From assembly GCA_030549495.1 (NCBI GenBank), contig JAUIRK010000959.1, positions 186,001 through 250,000 of the forward strand: a stretch of DNA of 64,000 bases. The letters run 5' to 3'. Position 1 is the stretch's first letter. Every line of letters starts with the position of its first letter. A program made the position numbers and the translations under genes. This stretch comes from Nectonema munidae (Eukaryota; Nematomorpha; Nectonematoida; Nectonematidae). Shown in pieces: positions 35,730 to 48,851 of the stretch. Below the pieces are notes generated by a model that did not search any database, was not told the DNA's origin, and worked only from the letters and a program-made list of their open reading frames with translations.

Positions 35730-37480
35730 TTAGATTTATAAAATTGATTATTATTTTATAAAGAAATTTATTTTGAAAATAATGAAATTTTTTGTTTTAA
35801 ATTATTTATCAGTAAATTATGAGTGTTTAATAAATAAACTACTCTGAAATTTAACAACGTCAATTGTTCAATATTTTATTATTCTTTCTCTCTATATTTT
35901 TATATTAAACAATTCACCTTTTTAAATGTCAAAATCTTAATGAGTAGGATAACAAAACTATAAAAGCATAACTTGATTTATATGATTTTGAAAACAAACG
36001 CGCTTTTCTTAATATTAAAAGTTACAAAAACATTGAAATGTACAGTTTTCAAAGGACATTGCGATGAAAATGTTAGAGTATAAAAATTACACCACTATTG
36101 CTCATTTAACAAGTTAAAATAATTTATTTTTACAGTTAAGCATTTTCTTTACTTATTAAGATAAATGATATTATTTGAGAAAACAAAAAATATCCAATGA
36201 GCAAGCAAAGATTGTCAATCAGGTGACAAATATTTTGAAGAATGATGGATTTTCAACAAACAACGAAATTGCTCTTGGATTCCTCTTCTTTTTCGTTAAA
36301 TTGAAATTTCCTCATATGTCCACTAAAACTTTGTTTTTTATGTCAACAAAGTTTCAATTTTTTGTTATAAAATTTCTATCAAATCAACACCATTTTTATG
36401 AACAAGTCAAAAACTTAATTTACTTTCCCAAATGCTCGTTTTTAAAAGGGGTCCATATAAGGATATTTGAAATTTGGAGTCCATCAAATGGTTGAAATGG
36501 TTGAATCAGGTTTAAAAGTGATTAAAATAGAATTTATTTTTAATTTTTTGGTATACATTCAAAAAATCCAAACCGACTACATTTTATTGATAGAAGAGAT
36601 TTAATATTGTCATTGACTTCATTGGAACCTAACATACCAAATTTAGCCTTAAAACATGAAGTTCAATTTTTCGAAAAAAAATTCTCACTTTTTTGACTTT
36701 TTTTACAAAATTTTATTAATTTCAAAAGATAAGCAGAATTATAAGTATATACTATAAAATCAATTGAGAAAATAATAAAAAAATAATTTCGTGCACCAAT
36801 TTTGAATTTGCTCTCTTTCGAAAGTCAATCAATGCGTGCAAGGAATATTGTTTATGAATTTAATTCAACAGGTAATTTTTATATGTGTAGACTTTGAAAT
36901 GTGGAGTGTTTAGCTCGCACAAGAGGAAACATTTAATAATTTGTCTTCTTTTCTATGGCCGACAAATTTCTTTGAAAAAACCTCATTATAAAAAGTGTAG
37001 TGCATGTAAATAAATTACAACTATTTCACACATATTCTTAGAACGCAGCAAATATTTTCCAAAGAATTTGTCTCTTTCATCCTCTATGATGGCCTTTTTC
37101 TCTTGAATTTTAAAGATAGACTAAAATTACACTAATCTACTACCCAAATTTTTATACCAAGAACAACTTCATTATACTAAAAGAGAATATAGCATTTTAA
37201 ATCAGCACGTAAGAATGTCGAAACGACAGAATATCCCAAATTTGTAGTTGTCCAGCGAACATTTAGAGAATGAAGAATTGTAAAAAGGGACATTTGACAG
37301 AACAACGGAAAAAGCGACCTTGAGAAATCAAATTTAAGAATTTTTTCAAAATTATTTTAATTTTTTATAGATTTTAATTTTTTTAGCCAATTTTTAGATT
37401 TTTTATTATTTTTGATTCTAATCCATACACTTTTATTTGGAAAACTTAAAGTTTAATTATCGTAGAATACTCGGTTCTAG
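35730..37480. other. Unassigned AT-rich sequence
   Basis: An open frame at 36175-36495 (106 codons, TTG start) shows no recognisable domain and is probably chance. Confidence 0.5.
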
Positions 37481-37484
37481 GTAA

Positions 37485-37541
37485 ATTCTACTACTGAAAA
37501 TTCCACCACGGAAAATTCCACCACTGAAAATTCCACCACGG
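37485..37541. repeat. Short tandem repeat of AAATTCCACCAC(T/G)G units
   Basis: About three and a half copies of a 17-bp unit (GAAAATTCCACCACGG / GAAAATTCCACCACTG) directly precede the long TG tract. Confidence 0.9.
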
Positions 37542-37544
37542 GAT

Positions 37545-38748
<1,204 letters not shown>

Positions 38749-39256
38749 GAAAATTGAAAGTTATAGTTATAGGTCATAAATTTAAGATCTTCATTATATT
38801 TGAGAATTATTACTGAAAACAGAAAAACACTATTTTTCTATAAATTATTCTACTAATTTTCTCATTTACCTCTGATGATATATCACACCTTTTCTTATAT
38901 TATGTATGATTTTTAAATGACCAAACCACTCCTTCCTTCGCCTTCTAAAATATCTGTATATATTCTCACGCATGAAGTATTGACATAGAACATTAGATAT
39001 ATAAAAGGCGAGTATTATGTTTGTAATTTTATATACAGCACACATAAATACAATGCATATAAAAAATACACGATCTTCTCTTGAAGGGACCGAAAATTGT
39101 AATCATCCTCTTGTTGGGAGCTCTTTAGAAGAAGATATATCTTTAACTGTTGTAAAGAGTATAACAATTTTATGTTTTAAGAATGTTTTATTTAGGTTTT
39201 TTGTTGCCTTGAAGCCATATTTGTTTTATTATATAAAATAGTTTTACATAAATAAA

Positions 39257-40755
39257 ATGTCGAACCCAATAATTGTTTTTCACATTCCTAAATCAAAAAT
39301 CATTTACAATGACAATGAAACAAACACATCAGTATCTGATTGTGCTTCTGAAAGTGAAGATAACATTTCATATGTGGAATCAAGTTCATCTGAAAGTGCT
39401 GGAAGCCTTACTGAAGAGGAGAACTCAGTGGAAGTATCCAAAGATAATAAAATTGAATGGAGTACTCTGCCTTTGTCCTTGTGTGGAAGGCGTCCTGGGG
39501 CTAACATTGTTCAAAGTGTACGTGGACCTACACGTTACGCTGTTTCAAGAATCAATGATGAAATATCTTCGTTGCTTGTTTTTTTTCCTCAAAAAATTAA
39601 AAGAATCATTATTAAAAATACCAACAAAAAAGAGCAAGATATTTATGGAGAAAAGTGGATTGATTTAGATGATATTGAGCTGAATGCTTTTTTTTTTATG
39701 AGTTTTAATCTTACTGGGAGTATACAAATCCAAAAATGAGGCTTCAAAAAATCTTTGGAGTTGTGAGAATGGAAGGCCAATTTTCGCAGCTATAATGTCA
39801 AGGCATCGCTTTGAAAGTATCTGTTCAAGTCTTAGGTTTGATTATTTTTCTACAAGAAGAAGCAGAAAAAATGAAGATAAGTTTGCCCCAATCAGAGAGT
39901 TGTGGAACGAATGGAGTTCAATATCCGAAAGACTATATAACTTGAACTTTTTCATAACTTTTGATGAACAGCTAAAAGCTTTTCGTGGTAGAGCTCCATT
40001 CAAGCTTGACTTCCATTGGAACTATGAGAAAAAACAAGGTGTCATTGCCTGAAATTTTGGATCACACAAGGTAATGTTTACATTGATTTTTTCATTAGTT
40101 TTTTTTGTTTTTAGAAACGGCAAAAATACAGTTCCAAGTTTTTGTTCACTGAAGAGACAACTTTAGTTTTTTATTTGTCTAAAAGAAACAAGACCGTAAT
40201 TCTCCAGAGTACTTTTCATCGTTCAAATGAGGTTTTGGATACAGAAAAAAAATACCAAGAATTATTGATGACTACAACAAAACCAAAGGAGGTGTCGATA
40301 CGTTCGATCAGATGGTATCATTTTACACAGCGAGTCGTCAAACAAATCGTTGGCCAGTAGCGGTTTTTTACAATATTCTTGATATTTCAGCATTTAATGC
40401 TTACATTCTTTTCACCGAAATTAATTCCAACTGGCAAAAAAATTGTCTCTACAAAAGAAGGTTATTTCTTGATTCACTTGGTAAGCAGCTAGCTAAGGAA
40501 CATATTGAAAGAAAAGAAATTCTTCCAAGGCATATTAGTTCAAAAATATTAGTTGAGAAAGTGAAGAACACTCCCTCTTATACTTTTCTAAATGAAGACC
40601 AAGTCAAACGAAAAAGAGGTAGATGTTATTTATGCGAGAAATCTGAAAACAAGTGTGAATCTAAATGGGTAAAATGTCGAAGACATATCTGTAAAAAACA
40701 AATAATCCATGATTTATATTATATATGTTATCATTCACGTTTGCTACATCGATAA
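39257..40755 (+). pseudogene. piggyBac transposase, copy F (family 2), internally deleted
   Basis: Begins with a real ATG: MSNPIIVFHIPKSK, then an acidic serine-rich region (SASESEDN, EEENSVEVS). In a second frame follow GVYKSKNEASKNLW, RPIFAAIMSRHRFESICSSL and LNFFITFDEQLKAFRGRAPF, containing the first catalytic Asp (about 39965). The chain then jumps to SIGTMRKNKVSLPEILDHTR, so about 90 residues with the second catalytic Asp are gone. KFLFTEETTLVFYLSKRNK follows, then DDYNKTKGGVDTFDQMVSFY with both C-terminal Asp residues (about 40270-40325), NRWPVAVFYNILDISAFNAY, and a cysteine-rich end (RGRCYLCEKSENKCESKW, CRRHIC). A 44-nt GT...AG segment (40071-40114) after DHTR could be a tiny intron but leaves the frame off by one. 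Confidence 0.88.
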
Positions 40756-40944
40756 ACTTGACAACTGGGAAAAATCTACGAACATAAAGTATTCTTTGAT
40801 AAATATATCTTTCCAATTTCTGCCTTCATCATTCGCTTTCGATTGCCCTGATTTATCCTTCTCGTGCCTACAATCTCTTCCTATCGTGAGTCCTCAAAAG
40901 AAAGTTTGCGACTACATCACAAACTTCATCCTACAGCTCTGAGA

Positions 40945-42784
40945 GTGACTTTACTATTACTGATCAATCCCTGGTTGCTCCCGATCGAACTGAATATTCT
41001 TGGGAAGAGCAGAAAGAATCTACATAAAAGATGTTATTGACCTTATGGACCCAAAGGACGGGCTAGAAAGACAAAATAGTCTAACTCTATTCAAACTTTT
41101 TTTCGACATATATTCGATGACTCTAAAATTAATTCAAATTTCAAGTAATAATTTAACCGCATTTTTTTGTGTAAATGAGGGTTGTTTTGTAGTATGATAC
41201 AAAACGTGTGCGCTTGGTTTTTTTAAAATATGTACTTGTATTGCATATAAGCTTTTTTCATTAAAATAGCCCTTTTCTTCCATATTTTTTAGTTATAGAA
41301 CAAAATCTTCAAAAATCAACTCTTTTTTATTGGTATGGGTGCTAAAATATGCTCGGTGGATATGTAAGGTTTCAGGTGGTTGCGATCAATGCCCTTTTTG
41401 TTTTGTGTAGTAATTGTAATAAAAATTTATTCTACTTCAGGCACAATATTTTTTTTCGCAATCAATTAGAAATTGGTAAAGCTTTATTGATTTCCTATAT
41501 TAGAAAATTTATAGGAATGCGGTGTGTAATTTTTTTAATTTCTAATATTTAAAAAATTAGAGATCTCCAAAATATATTAAAACTTAAAAGATGACAAAAA
41601 AGAACACTTATGAAAAAATGATTCTATTGGACAGAGGGAGACTTTTTGTGCCCATTTGACGAACGTGTGTCTCTTACAAAGTTTCTGTTTATTTTGCCTT
41701 TGAGTCGATTTTCAATTTTTATTTTAGATTCGAAAGTCCTAAGTATTTGAGTTTGCTCCATTGCTATAAAAACTTCACAGTCAGTCATCTTTTAGCCTAC
41801 TTCGGTGCCTTGATTAGTATTGAACAAAATGGAGATCAAAAAGTAAAGGTTTCGGATTTGTTTTCAAGTTCGGGAAATCCTTTCTTGAGAGCAAGCTTGG
41901 GGTGAGATAAGTTTACTCTGCGGTCCGGGCAAAAGCCCCCCCCCCCTCCGGAAAATCTTGAATGTGTGTAAACGTTTGATAAAAGATAGTAACATATAAA
42001 AGTGCTGTGGAGTACACACAGATCGATTTTTCACCAGCCATGAACTTGTCATCTGGTGTCATGGCCAAAATATTTCTTTATTTGGAACAGTTATGGCCAA
42101 GAGAAGATTTGTTCCTCTTATATTCAGGCCACCTTATCTCAAAGAATTAAAATTATGTGAATGTGAGTGTAGAATAATTTACACAAAATTTGCTTCTTTG
42201 ACTGCCTACTTACCAAGAAAGCATGCTTCTAAAAATTTCAAAGTGTGTAATGTGCATATTTTATCCTACATAAAACTGCAGGAGTTAGCGACATTCATTC
42301 TAAACCCGAGAGCTGATTATCTTATAATGAATACAAAGGAGGGGTAGATGTTGCTAATAAAATGCTCAGAACCTACAGGTCTTACAAACCTAATAGAAAG
42401 TGGAGACACACACGCACTTTTTTCAAATTATTTAGACATGAGGGTATTGATTAATGAACAGCTGGATAATTGCCAAATTCAATTCGCCTAGCGACTCCTT
42501 CAACCAAAGAAAGTGCAAGAAAAATTTTTATCCAGAGGCTATCACTCATTTTGAGAGAGGAATCAATGAGAACAAGATCAATGATATCAGAAGTACCTTT
42601 AGGTATCAGAAATTTATTCTCCTTTTATGGTTTCTGTCAAGACAAACACCCACGACTTCAACCTCAAGATCTTTGCAAGATGAAAAGAAAAAAAGCATCT
42701 ATAAAGTGTGAAAAGTTTAAAAAGTTTATTTGCTATATGCATATTAAAATATTGTGCTCTGAATGTTTTCTTCAATATACCTAA
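40945..42784 (+). pseudogene. piggyBac transposase, copy B (family 1)
   Basis: Starts within ESDFTITDQSLVAPDRTEYS, then IKDVIDLMDPKDG and LTLFKLFFDIYSMTLKLIQI. An intron-like gap (41145-41727) follows, then ESPKYLSLLHCYKNFTVSHL, YFGALISIEQNGDQKVKVSD and LFSSSGNPFLRASLG. The region of the first catalytic Asp is missing; a C run at about 41938-41949 lies at the join. HTDRFFTSHELVIW carries the second Asp (about 42015). KFASLTAYLPRKHASKNFKV, then YNEYKGGVDVANKMLRTY with the third Asp and the family-1 Asn, then GIRNLFSFYGF and a degenerate cysteine-rich C-terminus (KCEKFKKFIC, CSECF) ending near 42784. Multiple frame changes; dead. Confidence 0.87.
41145..41727 (+). other. Putative intron of piggyBac copy B
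   Basis: Starts at TTTCAA|GTAATA and ends TTTTTATTTTAG|ATTCGAAAGT. The acceptor sits at the same codon and phase as in copy A. The donor is off by one base relative to copy A, which may be a later indel. Confidence 0.5.
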
Positions 42785-42789
42785 TTTTA

Positions 42790-44370
42790 ACGCCATCTAT
42801 ACTGTTCTTTCTTCAATTTTAATTATTTGTACTTGTCAAAAAAGTTTCACTGTTATTTTCTTTTATTTTGATTTTCTATCCTTATTAAAACGTTTACATG
42901 CTAGTTTTGAATAGAGTTTCTATGATAAAATTTTCCAAGAAATGAGTTTCAAATTTGCAATGGACAAAATTATCCGGTGTCCGTCAAGCCAGTGTTGCAT
43001 TACGCGTTTGTGAGCGCAGTGAATTCTTATCTCGCATACGCTTCACCACATCTTTAGCACGCGTGTGTGGTTTATTTTATCGGGCTAGTGTACGCTTAGT
43101 TTATTTGTAGTGTTCCTAGCTTAAATCTTAGTCAAATATTAAAACGCTTATAACTTTCACATTTCTCAACAAAATGCATCCTGCGATATACCAAATTAAA
43201 GCATTTTTTATGGGCTTTCAGAATACATTACTTATATCATAAGTACTTAAGAAATACCATTTTACTGTTTTTATTTTCCATGTGCTTCATACCATTAATT
43301 AGAAGATAAGGGATGCATTTTAAACTAAAGCTCCTTTCATTAGGACAAATTTTTACCTATATTATGTGACAATTTCCAGCACAATTATAAAGCGACTCTA
43401 CTCTCAGAATCTAAATTTATTTGTAGATTTTTATAAAATAGTATTAGTTTTTCCATTTTTTTATAAATTAACCTTCGTTTTTTTTATTGGTTACATTGCT
43501 TATTTTATAACTTATAAGTAGTTGAGAAATACGATTTTACTGTTTTTAACGAAGAGTATTTGTTATATTTATACGAACAATGTGCGATAAAGAAATCACA
43601 CACGAATACTATCTTACATCATAATTAAAATTTAAAGTTGCACCACATGCCATTTTCCTTCCAAATATTGTCCTGGCAATATATACATCATTCAATTAAT
43701 AAAGTTGAAATAATGCTTGGCCCAACGCCTATCTATAAGAAGCTATTTTAAACTACAAGGAGAACCTTCTATAGTTGCATAAACGATAGGTAAACAAAAT
43801 TGCGCGTTCACATAAATAGTTTGATTGATTGCTATCAAGTTGAAACCAATGTTGTCGAAAAATGATTATACTCAAGAAGCATCTTTTTAATATTCTTCAA
43901 TTTCATACTTACTCGTGCTTCATGAGGCAAGAAAGTGTACTTATCAAGACCATACGATTATTGACTATATTATACGCAAGTAAAACTAAAAATTGCGTCT
44001 TCAAAGGTACCAAAACTAATCATACTGTTTTATTTAAATGATAGCACTATATGAACGGATTAAGCAAATAATCAGTCTTCAAATAATGAATATAATATTT
44101 TACCTTCATAAATAACTAATTGCAATAATATGTTTAACAAACTTTCATTACCTAATGTTGATGCGAAATAAACATTAGGAGCACAAATTTAAGTCCATTT
44201 TTTACTCACATCAAAATCTATATAGTTAATTGTACATACTGGTATAGTGCATACGACGTAAAGCCTCATCAATTTCGTAAAAATGATAAAAAAAATTTAT
44301 TAAAATCACCGAGAAAAAATGAAAAGAATAAGCCTTTTCAAAATCTGTTTCAGAAAAAGTCTGTGAAACA
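42790..44370. other. Unassigned; includes a solo MULE-type end near 42960
   Basis: GGACAAAATTATCCGGTGTC followed by CGTCAAG at 42962-42988 resembles the right end of the element at 5276-6177. The remainder may include the 3' part of the Helitron to the right, but no terminal hairpin was identified. Confidence 0.4.
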
Positions 44371-44629
44371 AGAAATTTTCGCGATGAAGCAGAACCAGTC
44401 TAGTAATTCATTGCTACTAAATCACTTTGTAATGAAATAACAGAGCATATCCATCCTGGTTTTAACAAATAAATGGGAACAAAGCAGCTCTTACAACATT
44501 TTCATCAGCATAATTGCAGTTTTTTGTCCATAACTACCGTCATTTCTCATATCAATAATGTATTTTTCGAAAGATATCTGTGATAAACCCATGAAACTCA
44601 TGAAGTTGAATTTATAACGTTCCATAAAG

Positions 44630-44700
44630 TCAACATGTGTAGATACCAAGAAATTGACCTAAAGTAGCAATTTCCATTGCCTATAATTCTTTTGTTGTAA
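44630..44700 (-). pseudogene. OTU-domain remnant of Helitron
   Basis: The minus strand reads LPSYNKRIIGNGNCYFRSIS, matching the OTU catalytic block G-D-G-N-C-x-F-R-S/A-(I/L)-S, with Asn in place of the usual Asp before GNC. About 450 bp separate it from the helicase stop, filled by an acidic stretch (for example KINEEQKTYIDENVEKIPV). The usual downstream His block was not recognised. Confidence 0.55.
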
Positions 44701-45127
44701 GAAGGCAATTGATACTTGCCTACAGTAAAAGTTTTCTTTTTTCTAAGAAATGAAAGAGCTTCCAACCCAAAAATTTTTGCCCTCTCTTTTTACCAAAATA
44801 TTTTTGAAGGAAAAAATCTATGTACTCAAAGGTAACAGTTTAAGGATTTGTCATAAAAGCATCTATCCTTACATTAAAGTCTATTTCTTCAACTGAATTT
44901 TTGATCTCGTCATTAGAGGATGACGCAGACAAAACATTTATCTCCGATTTGATTTGCAATGGAATGACAGGTATTTTTTCTACATTTTCATCTATATAAG
45001 TTTTTTGTTCCTCATTTATTTTTATATTTTGTTCTGTTTTATACGAAGGAACTTCATCTAATTCATAATAAATTTTAATCTTTTTTGAATTATATTCAGT
45101 CTTATTCTCACTCGACCGAGCATACTC

Positions 45128-46211
45128 TCAAATAGCTAGATTAGAAACTTTTTCTTTGTTGTAAGAAAAGTTTGTCAAGTTCAAACCAGATAAACTTGTT
45201 ACTCTTGATACTGCGACATAGGATTGGCCTACTAAGAATATACTCGTGCCGATGTCAACCAACACCGAACTTAACGACAATCCTTGCGACTTATGAATTT
45301 TAATTGAGTAAGCAATTGAAAGGGCAAATTGTTCCCGAAAAAAATACGCCCCGTCAAATATTTTTATTTTTTGTCTAAAACGAGTAACTTTCACTTTCCT
45401 CGAAATGCTTTGGAAGTTAACAACAACGGCTGTTATTGTTTCGTTTTTATGTTAAATAAATTCAATAATGCCCATTGAACCATTTACCAATTTAGTAGAA
45501 ATATTCAAGTTTCTTCTTAGCATCACTCTACAGTCTCAAACGATAATTTTAAGAAAGGTTCAAGACCAAAAGAGTTGTTAACATCTTTATCCTTCTTTTC
45601 AAGCGTTCTCTTGCTTTTCTTGAAAGAAACTTATTAATTTTGCAAATTAATTCATCAACAGCAAAAACATCATACGTATTTTTAAATAATCTTTTCAATA
45701 CTTCTTCATTTAATCTCTTGACCATTCGAAATGCACCACCGTCTTTTTCCTTCTGTCTTTTGTTGACTTTCATCTCTTCAAAAGTGAAAAGCAACCATAA
45801 CTTAACTTCCTTGGTAATTGTGTCATTTTCTTTAAATCTTTAGCATTTCTATCCTCAAAAATAAAGGGGCTATCAACTGGAGGAATTTGCTGTAGATTTA
45901 TATTTGAAATAGTTGTAAATAGTTTGACGTCATTGGTCTATAACATTCTCTAAGTCATTTTTTGTATTAATTGGCAATTTTAATATAGAATTAATAGTTT
46001 GTCCAGAAATATTAACAGCACTCAACACCATAGGGGCGTCTAAAACAATATGACAAGTTTTTCCACATTCTTTACTCAACGAAGCTGCATAAAGCATTAA
46101 GCATTTTATTAAGTATGACTTACCTGTTCCAGCTGATCCAGAAAATAACATTCTCAAAGGATTAAAGTCATCAACAAAAGAGTCATCATCCAAAATTTTG
46201 TTCTTTATCAA
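45128..46211 (-). pseudogene. PIF1-like helicase of Helitron
   Basis: A replicative SF1B-type helicase needed to peel the transposing strand. The Walker A motif GSAGTGKSYLIK lies at about 46139-46105, preceded by PLRMLFS as in PIF1 proteins. A central part (45794-45549) contains GAFRMVKRLNEEVLKRLFKN and FAVDELICKI. The C-terminal helicase blocks FALSIAYSIKIHKSQGLSLS and GQSYVAVSRVTSLSGLNL end at 45128. Several frame changes separate these blocks, and a SINE lies just upstream of the first. Unlikely to be active. A host PIF1 gene is excluded by the linked Rep-type blocks upstream and the OTU block downstream, an arrangement of Helitrons. Confidence 0.85.
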
Positions 46212-46245
46212 AAAAGACCTTTTAATTGAAGATGTGATGTCCTTA

Positions 46246-46406
46246 TATATAAGGTAAAGGTAAAGCTACCCCGGGGTGTTTTCATCGAGAAGGCACAATT
46301 GTGCCGCTTGTATCGAACTATGAGGAAGCAGGCTTGATGCGGAATCGAACCCAAGACCTTGAGTTATCGAATCCAGCATCTAACCAACCCTACTCACGCC
46401 CCCTTG
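46246..46406 (-). mobile_element. tRNA-derived SINE inserted in Helitron
   Basis: On the minus strand an A-box-like TGAGTAGGGTTGGTTAGATG and a B box GGTCTTGGGTTCGATTCC are followed by a body (CACAATTGTGCC, ACCCCGGGGTAGC) and a short TTTACCTTTACC tail. Different in body and tail from the SINE at 3405-3591, so a second SINE family. Flank duplication not clear. Confidence 0.75.
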
Positions 46407-46799
46407 ATATTAAATACGTAGTTGTTCTTCCTTTAAATATTTAAGAAATGAGTCTAGATTTTCAACATCTTTACTATACTCTTCATCGCTGCTTTTCAAA
46501 TCTTCACAAACTTGTTCTACTGGATATATCATGATGTTTACTTTTGTTTTCATCAGAGTGATCCCCTTTTTATTTATCTTGATTCGATATTTTATTAGAA
46601 ACTTCTTTTTATTTTTTTCTATATACTTTTCTTTTTTTCAACTCCGTAACTTTTTTATTAATCTGGCAATGCTTTTAAAAAGCATCTTTATAAGTTTTAC
46701 ACGCTAACTAAATGTAAATCTAACTCTAAATGCCATGGTATGTTTATAAATAATAAAGAATGAAAGTATTTCTCTTTTTGATTTCCAAAATCAAAAAAT

Positions 46800-47300
46800 T
46801 ATTTATAAACTAGGTAAGCCTCTCTACGCTCGCTTATAGAAATATCCTTACCTTCCAATTTGTAACTTTTCTCATCCTTTTTATAGTCTCTTTTGTATTT
46901 TGAAACAAATTCTTTTACATTTAAAGACTCTAAATTATTTGGTTCCAATTTTCTAGATTTTAAACACCTAAAACCCCATTTATATAACGAAGAAATTATG
47001 GCTTCACTATCTAAACCTAATTCTTCATTACTTAAGTTTCATTTTTCACACTTGGAAACATATTTACACACGTATTCTACAATGGAACACGAGTTGTCGA
47101 TTTTGTTAAGTGGTGATAAATGCAAAAGTTGACATGAAGGGGGAAGGGCTTGAAATTTATTAAAAAAAAAGGTTGACGTCAATTGTGAACGACCCTCAAT
47201 ATACTGTATATCAATATTTCCTCTCCACAAGCTCAGTAAAAGAGGATTGCATTCATTTATGTATGTTTCATAACTTCATCTGCTACGTTCATAGAGACGT
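46800..47300 (-). pseudogene. Helitron Rep-domain remnant
   Basis: The minus strand reads INECNPLLLSLWRGNIDIQY, then in a near frame SIVEYVCKYVSKCEK (about 47090-47042). It continues in an open acidic/basic stretch (KWGFRCLKSRKLEPNNLES). The order N-P-L-L-x-x-W-R-x-N-x-D-I-Q followed by Y-x-x-KY-x-SK is typical of animal Helitron Rep proteins just before the helicase. The two-His metal motif was not seen in the part preserved. Confidence 0.7.
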
Positions 47301-47473
47301 TTTTTCAATTATAACTTTTCCTCTCGAAGATTGAAGATCTTCGATCTTCGAAGATATTTTATAAATAAATAAAATATATAACAGTTCTGTAAAATATATT
47401 TGAAAAAATTAAAAAATACAAATACTTTAAAAACATAAAATACATGGATAAAATTGCCTACATTAATAGTGAA

Positions 47474-47755
47474 GCAGGGATGTCTTAAAACTGTCGTTCC
47501 CAAAGTGCGAGGTAGCGCATCCAAATGGTGTTTTCAAATTGTTTAAGGCGAAATGACTTGGGTACAAAATGTCTTGGTAAAGAAATCTCTTCAACTCAAA
47601 CCTCATTGTAAGGAACCCGAAAGGACGTTATTTTTATTCCGTTTAAATGACATTTCGAAATACTGAAGTGAAATAATGTCGGCTAGCAGACATTTCTTTG
47701 AAAAATGCCCTCTAAGGGGGCGTTGAATAGGAAAAGATTGGGAATCACTGCTTAA
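47474..47755. mobile_element. Possible hAT-like MITE carrying the 35.5-kb repeat
   Basis: The left side reads CAGGGATGTCTTAAAACTG and CGTTCCCAAAGTG. The right side, reverse complemented, reads GCAGTGATTCCCAATCTTTT. The iterated AAATGACTTGG repeat shared with 35.5 kb sits inside (47545-47665). No 8-bp duplication found. Confidence 0.35.
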
Positions 47756-48746
47756 GGATAAAAGCTTTGAAGCACAAAGGAAACACGCTTCATAGGGATG
47801 TACTTTCAATAAATAATCACGAAAATTTTCTTTTTGAGCTTTGTTTCATTTTGGAGATTTTGTCTCAGACGTTTAAATTGCATCAATGAAATATACAGAA
47901 AAAGTTTGTACATTACAAGATTCTAAAATTGAAACAAAATAAATCAAAATATCAGAAAAATTAAAATAATGAAAAATATATAAAACTAAATAAAAAATTT
48001 AAAATTTATGATAAAACTGAAATTATTTCCTTAAAATGCCAATTTTAATTTTTGGTCGTTTTGGTTAGGGCGCTTTTGAACAAGAAGCGAAATATTCACT
48101 TATGCAAAACGACCTTATAATTATGTTTATACATTTAATATGGATATTTTCCCTTTCAGGCACAATGAGACACTGGTGTCCCGAATATAAAACGATTTTG
48201 GAAAACATTTTTGATTTATTCTGAACGAATTTAATTTCTTTTTCTCGATTACAAATATTTATATTGTGTATGGGTGGTAAACGGAGTGCATGTCTACTTA
48301 GCGATTTAAGTTGTGCCGCCGCATGAGGCATTCTTTTCTTTCCCGCCCGCTTTCCAGTGTCACCTTCTTTTTTCTATACTTCAATGATGTTTGTTTGTTT
48401 ATTTACTTGTTGTTACATTTTCAAAGCAGAACACGGAATCCCCAATTTCAATGATGGCACGATAGAATTCTTTTTTACAATTGGATAGTTATTTTATCTA
48501 ATCTCGTCATTGTGTCGCGTGTAACAAACGTGCAGTGATGTGTCTGTCTGTGAATGAAATAAATTTCCTTCAAGACACAATTGTGTGTTGGCATGTTTTT
48601 GAAGTCTGAGAGTGTTGATGAGCGTGCCATGAAAATCGCTTGAAGTTATGAGTCTCTCAGCTACTTCAACATTCTCCTTTACAAGCGAAGGTTCTCTACT
48701 CTTGTGGCGCCACTAATTCCATCCACTCACTTGAGACTTGTTACAT

Positions 48747-48851
48747 TTAACGCCTCAATTTGTTTCCATCTGATTGTGATATGCTTGCGCCAATCACGAT
48801 AATTATAAGCAAGAAAGAAAAGAAGAGAAATCCAGCTTTAGCAAAACTCAT
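48747..48851 (-). CDS. Short frame with signal-peptide-like sequence (uncertain)
   Basis: ATG at 48851 opens a 34-codon frame, MSFAKAGFLFFSFLLIIIVI followed by GASISQSDGNKLRR-stop. A hydrophobic core of about 15 residues after a Lys and small residues before a Ser-Gln would suit a secretion signal. A plausible splice acceptor (TTTACTCATTTTAG) ends 16 bases upstream of the ATG. The mature part would be only about ten residues. It may be a first coding exon with another end, or chance. I do not recognise it. Confidence 0.2.
   Translation of the reverse strand: MSFAKAGFLFFSFLLIIIVIGASISQSDGNKLRR

Larger units (their letters stand above)
44380..47300 (-). mobile_element. Helitron remnant (Rep, PIF1-like helicase, OTU domain)
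   Basis: Rolling-circle transposon on the minus strand. From right to left it holds Rep-domain blocks (47300-46800), an SF1 PIF1-like helicase (46211-45128) and, downstream, an OTU-like block (about 44690-44640). A SINE is inserted in the helicase at 46246-46406. Helitrons with an OTU cysteine-protease domain are known from several animals. The TC and CTRR termini could not be located, so the limits are those of recognisable coding sequence. Confidence 0.8.

Noticed and set aside
36175-36495. 106-codon frame as a gene
   Set aside because: TTG start, low-complexity composition, no recognisable motif or splice context.
40071-40114. 44-nt intron in piggyBac copy F
   Set aside because: GT...AG borders and a T-rich end are present, but splicing leaves the frame off by one and the length is very short; kept only as a remark.
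46320-46406. tRNA gene on the minus strand
   Set aside because: Same reasoning: tRNA-like head joined to a SINE body and a short repeat tail.
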